Shown here: positions 23,446 to 34,431 of the stretch, piece by piece
Layout of the letters: the number at the start of each line of letters is the position of its first letter
Numbering within the stretch: position 1 is the stretch's first letter
Source: Sipunculus nudus
Lineage: Eukaryota > Annelida > Sipuncula > Golfingiida > Sipunculidae
NCBI GenBank assembly: GCA_026874595.1
Contig: CM049306.1
Coordinates: 32,442,019-32,506,018, forward strand
DNA length: 64,000 bases
Direction of reading: 5' to 3'
Made by a program: the position numbers and the translations under genes
Notes under the pieces: generated by a model
Database searches by the model: none
What the model saw: only the letters and a program-made list of their open reading frames with translations
What the model was told of the DNA's origin: nothing

Positions 23446-23818
23446 CAGTGACGTAGTCGAGTCCACACCATCCGAGCCCGAGTGCAAGTTCGAATCCAGG
23501 CCACTCGAGTCCCGTCCCAGTCCAAGTCATTAGAAAACCAGGTCCAAGTCCGAGTCCGATACAAATATTCTTAAAAGCAATTAAAAATGGAAATATCATA
23601 TCACCACGTATATTATTATGTTGGTTCAAACATATTTAATATTCTGCTAGTAGTTCGTATATGTATAGAATCTTTATAGTAAGTTACAGAGTTTTTCTTT
23701 TGTTCTATTGGATTTGATTTCGGGAGTCCTTGAATCCGAGTCCGAGTACAAGTCCAAGACCAGAAGCCTCGATCGAGTCCGAGTCCCTAAGAAAGTGGAC
23801 TCGAGTCCTACATCACTG
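23446..23818. mobile_element. hAT-like non-autonomous element (373 bp)
   Basis: The ends are inverted: left CAGTGACGTAG, right TACATCACTG (inverse CAGTGATGTA), each followed by TCGAGTCCAC in inverted orientation. CAGTG termini are usual for hAT elements. The flanking octamers TTTACTTT and TTAATTTT agree at 6 of 8 positions, consistent with a decayed 8-bp duplication. The subterminal DNA is made of degenerate GAGTCC/GTCCGA hexamers (23455-23565 and 23725-23800), which create the repetitive Asp-Ser / Ser-Glu frames here. There is no transposase. Confidence 0.55.
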
Positions 23819-24039
23819 TTAATTTTAATACAGGCATTAGCCATTCTTTGCCTGAATTTACATTCGCTAAAAAGCAAAATGGGTCATCTTTAAATTAAGA
23901 TATCTCTTTTCCTATATATTATTCGTTTTATATTAGTGCTATTGTGTGTTTGAAAACAAAATAATTCAGTTACCCGAAGTAGAAAAGGAAAAGTGACAAA
24001 GGAAAGAAATTACAGGTATCCATTGACGCCTTCAAAATT

Positions 24040-24300
24040 GGAAATAATATTGTTAATTTATGGACCCTCCGTCTAAATGTTTCTCCTATGTTAAAACTCC
24101 TGAAGGCTTTTTCGACAAAACTGAACTCATAAGCTTTTTCGAAATCCATTATGTTCCAATATTTCGTTCATAGTTTTCGCATTTTGTACTGTGTAACATA
24201 TCTTGTATTTGGCGAATACTTTTTCTTATAAATCTCTATATAATAAAACCTGTCTGAATGCCGTTGACAAGTTCTGATAATAATTAAACCGGTAAGATTT
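24040..24300 (-). pseudogene. L1-type LINE reverse transcriptase remnant
   Basis: The minus strand reads IQTGFII, then a stop, then RFIRKSIRQIQDMLH. After a one-base shift it reads MDFEKAYEFSFVEKAF and RSFNIGETF, and then a block resembling the 'NNGY' region. The order (QTGFI..RFI..IR.I.D, DFEKAYD, FNFG..F) is that of the L1/Tx1 reverse transcriptase palm. It has at least two stops and two frame changes, so it is long dead. Confidence 0.65.
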
Positions 24301-24849
24301 TGTAATTATTTTACAGTTCGTTGTTATTAAAGATACAATTTATCCTTTCATTTTACGCATTAAAATTTTACGATACTTCTTTGTTCAGTTGATAAAAGGT
24401 CACATATGAATGTACTCAGTTTTTAATTCTATTACAGGTTGTTTCAAGTATTTCTAAACAAATCAAATTCTGCTACAATTTCATCCAACTCTTGACTATT
24501 TCCCCATTCCCCATGTTTTTCAAACAGCATTATTATTATGAGTACGTTCGTACCCGAGGTGGTGATGATGTTATTGGACTTATCATTGTTCTAAGATGAA
24601 TGCCAACGTGCGCGGTTCAGCGGAATTGTGACGCTTTGTTCCAAAGTCTCTCACGAAATATTTCCATCAAAGGACAATCAGTCTAAGTTTAATTTGCTGC
24701 GCTTGGCCTGCAAACTTGAATGGAAATTAGAAACTCTGATGCAAGTCCTCATTAATGAAGCGCCCTAAGCTCTGTCACCAGAAAATTTAAGTTGCGGTTT
24801 CGGTATACAAACGTTTTCATTTTTCTTGTACCGTTAACGTTTTACCAGA

Positions 24850-25130
24850 ATTTGTTTCGGCTTAGTTCTAGAACGGGCCCGGCCTGCCCTGTCTGAACTT
24901 TCAATATCACTCTCTTCCATCTCAGTCACCAGAAGACATTTTCCGTTGTTTACACCTAAATTGTCTGTATTTTCTTCTTTCATCTCCGGCCGAGGATTCA
25001 TTAGTCTCTTGTATTTTTTGTTAAACGTTGTTGTTGTTTGTCCAGTTTGTCCCTGAGTTCATGAAGGGCACCGATCTGAGCCTTTAGATAGTTGAATTTG
25101 ACTTCATATATTTCATGGGTTTTTTTAGCT
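24850..25130 (-). pseudogene. Possible coding relic upstream of the L1-type RT
   Basis: On the minus strand two frames read like protein. One is a Lys/Glu/Gln-rich coiled-coil stretch (EVKFNYLKAQIGALHELRD, near 25020-25100). The other is an acidic-to-basic stretch ending SDRAGRARSRTKPKQ (near 24870-24900). They lie on the same strand as, and 5' of, the L1-type remnant. They could be its endonuclease-RT linker, but that is inference. Confidence 0.3.
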
Positions 25131-27469
25131 CAACTGACTCTAAGTCATCTGAACTATAACGATCGCTCTTTGATCGGACGACCGTATGTACATCCTTTTA
25201 TAATTTCAAATCTTAACTGTTAGACCTAGAAACTTCTAAATGTTCATCCAGCCAGGTAATGAGAGAATCTTCGTGGAAATCTGAAATTGGGTCATGGTGA
25301 CCTATTTTCTATGAGCTTCTGGCCCGAAAACATTATTTGGAGCACCCAGACAGTCAGATGGGGCACAAGCTGGGCTTGTACCATTAGGCCTCGAATCATC
25401 TAACACAACATCCAGGGAGGTTCTGGGCAAATCTCCTTTGGAACGTGAAACAAGGTCCTAGTGACCCATATCGCAAGATTTGTTAAAGAACATGATTTTA
25501 GCACCCATTTAGTCAGACGGGCATGATTTGTTGCAGGTTTTCGAAGAACATACCTATCGTACCCGAAATGTGCTGCACAAAAAGTAATGCAATTCTGTTT
25601 ATTTACTGAATACTGATATTTCTCCGTATAATACATGTATTTACCAAAATATTACGATGTACAGGTACACATTCATCCAATGCAAACACCTTGTAATCTG
25701 TGAGAAATGACCGAAACTAAAAAGGCCTTAGTCTTTTTTTGGCACATCTGTCGTGCGTCTTGCTAAAGAAACATTTCCTGTAGCCGTGAAATATTGGAAC
25801 CAATCATTAAACATTAAAAATATATATTGTGCATTCAAAAATAAAACTAAAATTAATTGCGAAATACATAGGTAAGCAAACATAACAAACCATCTAACCA
25901 ACAGACACGGGTGAACACCTAACCTTCTTGGCAGAGGTAATAATCCAGAGTTTTGCACCAGTTTCATTTAACTTTTCTGGAGATATTTTAGTTTGAAAAG
26001 GTTAATGTTCTTTTGTAGATCCCCTGTTGTTTTATTTTGTTGCAATGTATATTGTTTGAGTACTATATTAAGGAGCAATTTGAGCGTTTCATGTGACCAT
26101 CTTCACTTAAAGATCTGCAGACACCGCGTGCAGTCAAGTACATCCCACATCATACAATATTTATACCATACCGTCTCATTTTGCCAGAACTGATAGGGGT
26201 AGGTTCGTGCATTTTAAGTTTATTGCCATACAGGCACTTTAAAATACTGCATCACCTTTATCGTGAAAATATTTATTTTTGCAAACTGTTTGTTCACCAA
26301 TATATTTTTTTACATAGCTGGCAATACATCTTTACAACCTTACTTCTTAAGTACTACCGATTTCCTCAAGCCTTTATGGAATTGCATGATCTGAGTCAAA
26401 GCGAATGTCTAGGATAAGTTGTTTTAACTATTTGTCATTCATGTAAATAAAAAGTTTAAACAAAACAATCTGATTTTGTTAGGTTGGAATTAAATACATT
26501 GTGAAATTTTGTCAGTGAAGCAGAGATTACCGGAGGTTACTTTATTAACAAGGAGCTGATACCATCATGGGAATAAAATGTTGGTTTTGAAGTATCTATA
26601 CCTACATTTTAATTAGAAATATTGCATTCCGGCAAAAAAAAAAAATAATGAAAGATTTAGTCATACATATTAAATGTATGTATTTTATCATATTCCAGGT
26701 ACCAGACACTACCATCATTCAATCAACCTCTGTCAAAATGTGTCCTTCACCTTATCACTTCAGTCAATATATCGTCACAGAAATAGTCAGTGTTCTCAGA
26801 TATCAAATCAATTATTTCACTAAAATTCTTTGCGTGGTAAGGTGGAGGTTACCTTGAAAATGTTTGCCAGAGAACCTTGTTGATTTACTGGCAGGTAATT
26901 TTGTAAAATAAACTGACTTCAGAAATAAATATATATTAGCGCTAAACCCCGATTGGCACCCCGTGGTAAGATAGACTATGCTTGCCCACTAATTACCAAT
27001 ATACGCCATTAATACACCACTTCAGAATACACAATGTATTTATGGAGCACTGTTTTGTTTTCGGCTTACTTGCGGGGATTGGCCATGAAAGGCTACGAAA
27101 TGATGAGCCAGTCGTTGTACGCTCTATGATTGGCTGGCTTTGTGATTGGATGGCTCAATGTTCATGCTTGCCAATATAAGAGGTATTTGAAGCAAATCTC
27201 AAAAACAAAGAGTAATTAGAAGATTTCTAGGTGGGACTTGGTGGGTGTACTAATTACTTTAATTTCTTTTCTGTCTTTCTAGGTCACAGTTGGTACATGA
27301 AAGACTAAAATCTAAGAACATAGGCCCCTATTTCAGATTAATAGTTAGTTACTTGTTGGGAACTAGATACTTGTAGGTAGAAAGAGACTTTTTGGTAGTT
27401 AAATACTTGTTGGTTAATAGTTAAATACTTACATAAGTAGTATTCAGATACTTGTATGAGTACAGTTAG
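25131..27469. other. Intergenic DNA upstream of the GPCR
   Basis: Small frames of 66-79 codons occur (25400-25636 -, 25728-25967 -, 25993-26193 +, 26181-26417 +, 26648-26857 +, 26982-27179 +), none with a recognisable domain or consistent splice pairing. A sub-repeat with a 'GTTAAATACTTGTTGG' core is present near 27340-27430. Confidence 0.5.
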
Positions 27470-27665
27470 ACAGTTTAGGGTGACAGGGTGGATTCTGCTT
27501 GGAGTGTCCGGTACAGTATTTTATGGAATCCTGGACCGGAACCCTACAAAATCTGTTCTCGCTCGATCGCTACGCTTCTTCGCATGTCGGGCATTACCCA
27601 GTCTGAACCCCCCTACCGACCCTCCCACTTTTTTTCAAATTTCTGGATCCGCCCCTACAAGTGTC
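27470..27665. repeat. MITE fragment ending CTGGATCCGCCCC
   Basis: The terminus CTGGATCCGCCCC at 27642-27654 equals one end of the small MITE at 31703-31866. A matching inverted end is not evident, so this copy is truncated or boundary-less. The ORFs across it (about 71 codons) are not genes. Confidence 0.4.
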
Positions 27666-27728
27666 AGTGTATGAATGAGAAAATGTTGTATCACCATACG
27701 TAAATGTTTCGTTTTTTCTTCATTGTAG

Positions 27729-28207
27729 GCTGATCATTATATTCCGGCGTAGGAAGACATGGTGCCATTTTCCAGCGGTTTGGGCAGCTATTGACCATTT
27801 CAACAGCCTGTCCTTCCTGTTTCCACCAGCCTTGCAGCCTGGACTTCAGCATTATGCACCATGTCTCTGACAGACGCGCGTCAGAGAAAAGTCAATATCA
27901 GCGCACAGTGATGAATTCAGATCACGGGGCGTGAAGACTGCAAGTTTGTTCAACCGGAAGTGACAGAAACCCGAAGATGCAGAGGTTTACGTACTAGGGG
28001 CGAAGAGGTGTTGACTTAGAAAGAACGCTCAATATAAAATAATGCTTTTAGTTTTAATAGAGAGGAAAGAATATAAATGAACCAACAACAAAATTATCGC
28101 TATTTTTCATGCTTTCAGAACCAAAACACAGAAAACAGATACATTTGACTAAAAAGGAAGAGAATTAAGTTTCCTTGGGGAAATTGTGGAATCTCATCAC
28201 CAATAAA
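27729..28207 (+). promoter_or_regulatory. Putative 5' leader / promoter region of the GPCR
   Basis: Non-repetitive DNA between the MITE fragment and the receptor. Pyrimidine tracts ending in AG at 27728 (TTTTTTCTTCATTGTAG) and 28118 (TTTTTCATGCTTTCAG) could be 3' splice sites for 5'-untranslated exons. A hairpin with 8-bp arms (TCTCTGAC...GTCAGAGA) lies at 27864-27887. Function is inferred; no TATA box or start site is assigned. Confidence 0.25.
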
Positions 28208-29320
28208 ATGGCGGAAATCTTTCAATACAACAATAGCTTTTCAATCAGTAAAGACTTAAGTGTCACCAACGACACAGGAAACCGATTTCCACAGACGTTT
28301 TACTTCCAGCCAGCCCCTGCTTTACTGACCACCGTTGTCCGCGTAACCAGTAAATATTACGTGCCGTCTATGATTGGAGTTGGCTTACTTGGAAACGCTG
28401 TTGTCACTTTGGGATTGCTGTTTAAGACTAAAAAAGGAGTTGAATGCGCGCTGTTTATGGGAGCTAAAGCTGTCACGGATGCCCTTTACTTGCTGGCTTA
28501 CACCTTCTTATGGCTGGCAGAGTATGGGTTTAATATGTACCATTCTCCGGGATGGTGTCAGTTCTTAACGTTCATCAACGGCGCCACCGTGTTTTTATCC
28601 ATGTGGTATTCGGTGTGTATCAGCGTTGAGAGGTTTATCACGTTGCTGTTTCCGGTTCAGCGACACAAGATTTGCTCGCTGATGAAGGTCAAGGTCACGG
28701 TCATCGGCATGACGGTATTAGCGATCCCAATATACCTTAACATGAGCCTCACCACAGCGGTGGAACCAACCCTTGCTCTCCCAAGATGCACACGCCTAAC
28801 GCAGTTCATTCAAGCAATGCAAGTATTAGGTAAAATCGATGCTTTCATTAACGTGGTGTTTCCTTCGCTTCTTATACTGGTGCTAAGCGTTTTAAACATC
28901 ATACGGCTCTGCATGATTTGCAGACGGAAACATGTGACAAATATAACTGATACGACAATATTGGATCGAACGGTGGTAAAAGAGAGACAGGAAATCAGCA
29001 CGACTGTCGTAGCCGCCGTGGTTTGTTTATCCCACTTCGTTCTATGCTTGCCAAGTAACTGTTTCAGAATATATCAACTGGTTAAAATAATGACAGGCGC
29101 AAGGCTCATGGTCTCGCACGCAGACTCTCTGGTCCAGAACTTATTGATGTATATATTCAACAGTAGTTTTATGATTCATATACTCATATACCCATGCTGG
29201 CAACATTTTCGTAATAACTTGATCCAATTTGCTAGAATGGTAAAATCTCATTTTATAAGGAGGTGTTTTCGTAAACCTACAGCCGGAAATATTGAGGAAG
29301 ATCTCACGGCGGGAGAATAA
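28208..29320 (+). CDS. Class A (rhodopsin-like) G-protein coupled receptor, orphan
   Basis: Single-exon receptor of 370 residues. The start is ATG 28208 (AAAATGG, good Kozak context). The frame is open upstream only to a TAA at 28166, and 28175 is a TTG, not a start. Two N-glycosylation sites lie in the N-terminus (Asn8, Asn21). Seven hydrophobic segments fall at about 52-73, 80-105, 119-141, 161-179, 209-234, 265-288 and 305-328. Family landmarks present: GN in TM1 (Asn63), Asp91 in TM2, Cys117 before TM3 and Cys194 in the second extracellular loop (likely disulfide), Pro219 in TM5, Pro282 in TM6. Diverged: DRY is E141-R142-F143, CWxP is LCLP, and NPxxY is HILIY (324-328). The basic C-tail suits G-protein coupling at the plasma membrane. 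The general look is peptide-receptor-like, but the ligand cannot be told. The neighbours are repeats. Confidence 0.93.
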   Translation: MAEIFQYNNSFSISKDLSVTNDTGNRFPQTFYFQPAPALLTTVVRVTSKYYVPSMIGVGLLGNAVVTLGLLFKTKKGVECALFMGAKAVTDALYLLAYTFLWLAEYGFNMYHSPGWCQFLTFINGATVFLSMWYSVCISVERFITLLFPVQRHKICSLMKVKVTVIGMTVLAIPIYLNMSLTTAVEPTLALPRCTRLTQFIQAMQVLGKIDAFINVVFPSLLILVLSVLNIIRLCMICRRKHVTNITDTTILDRTVVKERQEISTTVVAAVVCLSHFVLCLPSNCFRIYQLVKIMTGARLMVSHADSLVQNLLMYIFNSSFMIHILIYPCWQHFRNNLIQFARMVKSHFIRRCFRKPTAGNIEEDLTAGE

Positions 29321-29611
29321 TGGTTCAGTAAGGTAAAGTGACGTCATTCGTCTACCTTTCCCTTTAACACTACGGTCCTTTCGTGCACAGGATTGGTTCA
29401 CCTCTGACGAGGAGGTTATGTTTTAATCCCGCCTATTGGTTATGTTATTAGCAAGATGACCCTGAAAGAGAACATTGTAGTGGGATGGGACATGCATGAA
29501 CCAAAGATTTATCCATAAAATTTAGTTTCAGTTATAAATGGGAAATATTAGGGTTGGGTTTTTTTGCTTTGGCGGAGATATCCGCTCTGCTGATTACTAT
29601 CTAATTTGTTC
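29321..29611. other. GPCR 3' flank
   Basis: Likely 3' untranslated region and flank. No AATAAA is seen here; the nearest clear one downstream is near 30783. Confidence 0.4.
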
Positions 29612-30038
29612 GAGGAATAATTCATTCAACTGCGAGTCGAAATGAAGAAGGTGCACCACCGAAGACGTGCAGCTCCTCGACCAACATACTGTGTACCTGT
29701 GACATATTAGGCGTATTCGACTGGTACTTTTTACTCGAGGGGTAAATATAAGCTCTGCCAACCTGCGCAGATGCCAAGAAGTATTATTAGGAAAGGACCT
29801 GTCAAATGAAGTCAGAGTTGTAAGTCCAGTAAAATGGCTGCCGAAGACTCAAATGTACCGATAACGTGACTAATTTCATTTACTGCTTACTGCGCGCGAA
29901 TGAATTTCACGGAGTTTGTGATAATTGGCCGGGGTGTTCGTGCAACACAAGGTACCAGTCGAATATAAAGTGTGTAGAACGGGAATAATGTGCTACACAA
30001 AGCGACGAGTCAAATGCGCCTATTAACAACTGCGTTTG
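29612..30038 (+). repeat. 427-bp direct repeat D1, copy 1
   Basis: From GAGGAATAATTCATTCA to AACAACTGCGTTTG this segment is nearly identical to 30928-31355, differing at only a few positions. The high identity suggests a recent segmental duplication about 1.3 kb apart. No coding content. Confidence 0.93.
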
Positions 30039-30149
30039 TTAATGAGTGAGAGCTTGCACAGAATACAGCACTGAATCACACAGCATAGGGACGTACTCAT
30101 TAGAGTGTGATACTACTATTGACTATCTGCGGGTAAATTAATCCTTTAC

Positions 30150-30450
30150 ACACAATGCACTGCATGAGGTATATAAATACACCAGTGGCGTGGGTACAAT
30201 TTGAGTGAAAAGTTCCGTGAAAATATATTGGATAAGAATTGTTTCAAAGATAATTATATGAATTTGGATGGGTTTTTGGTAAAGTGAAAAGATAATATTT
30301 GGAAAACGTGCAGGTGCGATGCAAAATCTATAGACTCTTGCTTGTGTTGTGACAAATTATGATTTTAGAAGTTTGACAGTTGGAACATGTAGTCCCGGCA
30401 TAACCGGAATGCCCAACCGGAAGAGTTTCGTTTTGAGTAGAATCGAAGGA
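30150..30450 (+). repeat. Dispersed module shared with 33000-33115 and 41060-41140
   Basis: The string TTGGATAAGAATTGTTTCAA (near 30230) preceded by an ACAATGCACTG block recurs near 33000-33115. 'GTTTGACAGT' followed by 'AGTAGTCCCGGC' (near 30370-30402) recurs near 41066-41095. The pieces of one repeat family are scattered around this locus. Confidence 0.5.
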
Positions 30451-30747
30451 TGGGAACTGTCATGAGGATATGTGTAGAGAAGAAAATGTGCATTAAATTG
30501 CCACATGTAAAGCGGGCCCCTCCCAATCCTTGACAGCTACACAGGCCTAACAGAAAGGTTACAGGACAAGGAGTTCAATATCTGCTACTAACACATTTTC
30601 TGTTTTGTGTCATTGCCTGTGATTGTAACACCTTAATAAGTTTGATTTGTAGAGAGTTTGTCTCAATATCTGGAAACCCTGAAAGTAGTGTCCTGTATGG
30701 GGTTTATTTTTAAGACTGATGGGTAATGGTACTGTCATACACCATAA

Positions 30748-30925
30748 TAAGTATTAACTATGATAATGACGACTGTTCTGTTAATAAAACATAAAAAAGC
30801 TTTTTGATTAATATTTGTTTGTAAAAGTGCCATGATTAAGTATTAACTATGATAATGACGACTGTTCTGTTAATAAAACATAAAAAGCTTTTTGATTAAT
30901 ATTTGTTTGTAAAAGTGCCATGATT
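30748..30925 (+). repeat. Tandem duplication of 89 bp
   Basis: 30748-30836 and 30837-30925 are almost identical (TAAGTATTAACTATGATAAT... through AAAAGTGCCATGATT), differing by a single A in an A-run. It adjoins copy 2 of the 427-bp repeat. Confidence 0.95.
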
Positions 30926-30927
30926 AT

Positions 30928-31355
30928 GAGGAATAATTCATTCAGCTGCGAGTCGAAATGAAGAAGGTGCACCACCGAAGACGTGCAGCTCCTCGACCAA
31001 CATACGGTGTACCTGTGACATATAAGGCGTATTCGACTGGTACTTTTTACTCGAGGGCTAAATATAAGCTCTGCCAACCTGCGCAGAAGCCAAGAAGTAT
31101 TATTAGGAAAGGACCTGTCAAATGAAGTCAGAGTTTGTAAGTCCAGTAAAATGGCTGCCGAAGACTCAAATGTACCGATAACGTGACTAATTTCATTTAC
31201 TGCTTACTGCGCGCGAATGATTTTCACGGAGTTTGTGATAATTGGCCGGGGAGTTCGTGCAACACAAGGTACCAGTCGAATATAAAGTGTGTAGAACGGG
31301 AATAATGTGCTACACAAAGCGACCATTCAAATGCGCCTATTAACAACTGCGTTTG
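30928..31355 (+). repeat. 427-bp direct repeat D1, copy 2
   Basis: Partner of 29612-30038. It begins immediately after the 89-bp tandem duplication. Past 31355 the two copies diverge completely. Confidence 0.93.
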
Positions 31356-31702
31356 GGATGGATGTTTCAGGAACAATATCGCTGATCAGTATGCCTATAG
31401 GCGCGATGCAGCCAAGTATACTTCATGCGCATTTCACATGTTGTGTTTACACTTGGCAACACTTATACCCTTCCTATACGAACTAAGGGTGTGACCAGGG
31501 TGTTTCCTTACATTTCTCTGCGATTTTGCGATTTTTTAGGATGTCCAAAATATATCACTCCTTCGCGTCTCATATCCCAAATTAGAATTTCCTTCATTAT
31601 CTTCAAATCAGGTGTCAGATATTCGAATGGGGGGGGGGGGGGGGGGTTCTTACTTGCAGACCTAGATACATGGGGTTTCCCTGTTTGGGTTAACAATCAG
31701 TT
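31356..31702. other. Intergenic DNA with poly-G tract
   Basis: A run of about 17 G occurs near 31630-31646. The 104-codon plus-strand frame (31425-31739) is interrupted by this tract and is not recognisable. Confidence 0.5.
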
Positions 31703-31866
31703 GCGGATCCAGAGAGTGGGGTGTCCAGGTGGTTCGTAACCCCCCCCCCCCTTTTTCCGTCGCCGCAACCTTTTTCTAAGGGGTTCAGATGCCCCTTTTT
31801 CCTGATTAGGGACCTATTTATAGTCCACCTGAAATGACCCCTCCTTTTCCTAAATCCTGGATCCGC
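31703..31866. mobile_element. Small MITE with GCGGATCCAG inverted ends
   Basis: The left end GCGGATCCAG (31703-31712) is the exact inverse of the right end CTGGATCCGC (31857-31866). The interior holds poly-C and poly-T/C tracts and no coding sequence. The same terminus is seen at 27642. Superfamily not assigned. Confidence 0.55.
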
Positions 31867-32334
31867 CCGTGTAACAACTGCTTAATAGATGCAGATTAGT
31901 TGAAAACAAGAGCTCATTACACTGGGTGTATCAGAATAGTTGATTAGAATAGTTGATGCTTTAATAGAAAGGAGAACTGACTATTTAACGGCTGTTTCTT
32001 CCAAAACATGAAGATCAAGGGAACGTTTAAAAAAAAATCTTGTTTTATAGCCCATCCATCGCAAACGAGCATGCCGGCCTTGTCAATTCTGTATATAAAT
32101 AGCTACTGGCAAGCATTATATCCTTTTTTAATGCTGAGAACAAGGTAGGGGATGTTTAATAAGGATTTTTAACACTATTTAAGCTAACATCCGTACAAAT
32201 AGGGATTCAAGCGCCTATGCTATTAAGAAACTTGCGTCCGCGTAATTGCTCCCACTCACCTACGAACATATGGGAACGCTCCAATGATAATACCATAAAT
32301 CCATTTTTAACGTGGACTCGTACGCTTAAGCCTA

Positions 32335-32849
32335 AAAACAGACTATCGCGCGCGTCACGCGTGCGCCACGCGCGAAGCTCGCGACCAATTCAAAACACAC
32401 TTACGCGGCTACAACGCGCACAACACGCGTTAGATTAGATGGTAATAACCAAGCACCTATGGTATATTTTGTATATCTTTGTAAAACTAGTAATTTTGAT
32501 AATCATAATTGGTTTAATTGTATACAAATATGCACCTGTTTGTGACCAAACTTGTTCTAATTATAACAGAGCTCAGTCACTCTTCTTAACGTTCGATATT
32601 TATAAATTTGTGTTGCTTTGTTGCAAGGTTTCTATCTAGATACAAATCTATAATTATAGTTCATTTTATAAAATATAGTTTTACCTTTAACCCGCAGTTT
32701 AGTAAAGAAGGGCGACTGCTGGGCAGGGAAATCCTCTCTTTAGTTGTGTCATTATAAGGAATCCCCATGCGGCAAGCTTGCGTGACGCGTCGCTCCATGC
32801 AGGAGTGATAGCTGACGCTTGGCGCGTGACGCGCGCGTTAGTCTGTTTT
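32335..32849. repeat. CpG-rich 27-bp inverted repeat flanking 460 bp
   Basis: Left arm 32335-32361 (AAAACAGACTATCGCGCG...) and right arm 32823-32849 are inverse copies with one mismatch. Around both arms, variants of GCGTGACGCG / CGCGTCACGCG recur about eight times (32340-32400, 32775-32960) in otherwise AT-rich DNA. This may be a MITE with subterminal repeats; there is no target duplication that I can fix. Confidence 0.55.
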
Positions 32850-32961
32850 GTCATTGATAAAGCGACTTTTTCCATATTTGGCGCTTGACGCGTGACGTCT
32901 GACGCGTACGATGGTGTGTTTTTGGATTTACGCGCTAACTGACACGTGATATGGGGGGTTT

Positions 32962-34190
32962 TATTATACTGCGCACAATATGACTCCAGGATTTACAGCC
33001 CACAATGCACTGGGGCTTCTATATATAGACTGTTGGCATAGGTACTATAAGTGCATTAAAGACCGTGATGTAATCCTTTAAAGTACGTTGGATAAGAATT
33101 GTTTCAAGCCAGCTTACATAAGGCCAGACGTTTTTAATTTTTCGGTTTACAAACCCGCCGACCTCCGATATCCTCATTTAAAAAAAAAAATAAAATTGGC
33201 ATTTTGACTTTTTTCCCTTTTATATTGCGTCGCTGAATCCAACACGGTTGTTGACAAATGAAATGTTTAGTGACCGTGTGTATTTGATCACCTCAAACGT
33301 TAGAACTCTTATGATTGGCTAATAAGGTCAATTTCGTAATGACAGATGGAGGGTTTAAGCCAATCACAATAGGGTATCCTTGGGCCATAAATGCAATTGA
33401 TTGGCCATCAAGTAGTCAAAAGATTCAGCAGGGAAATTGAGAATTCTTGGAGAGTTTTCAAAGTTCGTTTTCTGCACTACAGTACATTTTTAAACCAGCG
33501 TTTATGTCATATTTACCTCTTTAAACATATTTGTTTTAGATAGATGTGAATTAGAAAAGAAAATTAGTTTGGTTGCATAGCGGCTTTACCAGCTTGCCAC
33601 TGTTAATAACTTGCTGGATATACAATCAAATTTACTTCTAAGACTAATTATTGCACTCAAAGTCAGACGCTATTTATTACTGCAAATTGGCTAAGTTTCA
33701 CAAGTTACTCTTTAAAAATATTATAACTTGTCAAAAGTTAAAAACGTAGTCTTGTAACGCTTTAAAGAAAATTACTGAACAGATGAAATTATATACTGCA
33801 CGAGGTCGTCATGTATTCTTTGAAAACTCCAGGAATTCCCAGGGTTTCTGCAGGATTTCCGACTATCTGTAGTGTTAGTGGCGCGGGTTTACGTGAAGCG
33901 TAGGCTTTGCGGGTATTTTTAAAGTCAATACAAAAGCAAGCTAAAATGAAAGCCATTTAAAATGCAGAAACTTTGAAAGGATTAATTTAATTGTTCCAAA
34001 CGGATGTGATGGAAGCTTTGATGTGTATTGATGCCGCTAAAGCAATACCGGACTGACAGTGGCCAAGTGACGTCATATTAATTTAATTGAGTACGGTACG
34101 TGCTGTCACGGCCGTGGTAAGAAATGCAGATCTTTATTAATAAATAAAGATTATTAATACTTTTTAAACTTTTGAAATAGTTGAATTATT
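32962..34190. other. Intergenic DNA, nothing recognised
   Basis: No gene. It contains a fragment of the module shared with 30150-30450 (33000-33115). Confidence 0.5.
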
Positions 34191-34191
34191 C

Positions 34192-34293
34192 AATGTGATC
34201 TCCAATGGAAACGTCACTTTATTAGCAGTTTTTGTATATTCAAATGTGATCTCCAATGGAAATTTCACTTTATTAACAGTTGTATATTCAAAG
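34192..34293 (+). repeat. Two ~51-bp tandem units
   Basis: AATGTGATCTCCAATGGAAA starts at 34192 and again at 34243, each followed by TCACTTTATTARCAGT and TGTATATTCAA. Confidence 0.9.
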
Positions 34294-34431
34294 GACTATT
34301 AAACATGCGCAACACAAAAAAAGGAAAGGTCATGGTCATGAATCAAACCACTCCGACTCCGAGTTCCATGTTGTTGACATTTGATAATATAATAGGCGAA
34401 TAACTGCAAGTTGCATATTGTCATTGATATT

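Noticed and set aside
28175-28207. Upstream start giving a 381-residue GPCR
   Set aside because: The codon at 28175 is TTG. The first ATG in frame, with good Kozak context, is at 28208, and an in-frame stop lies at 28166.
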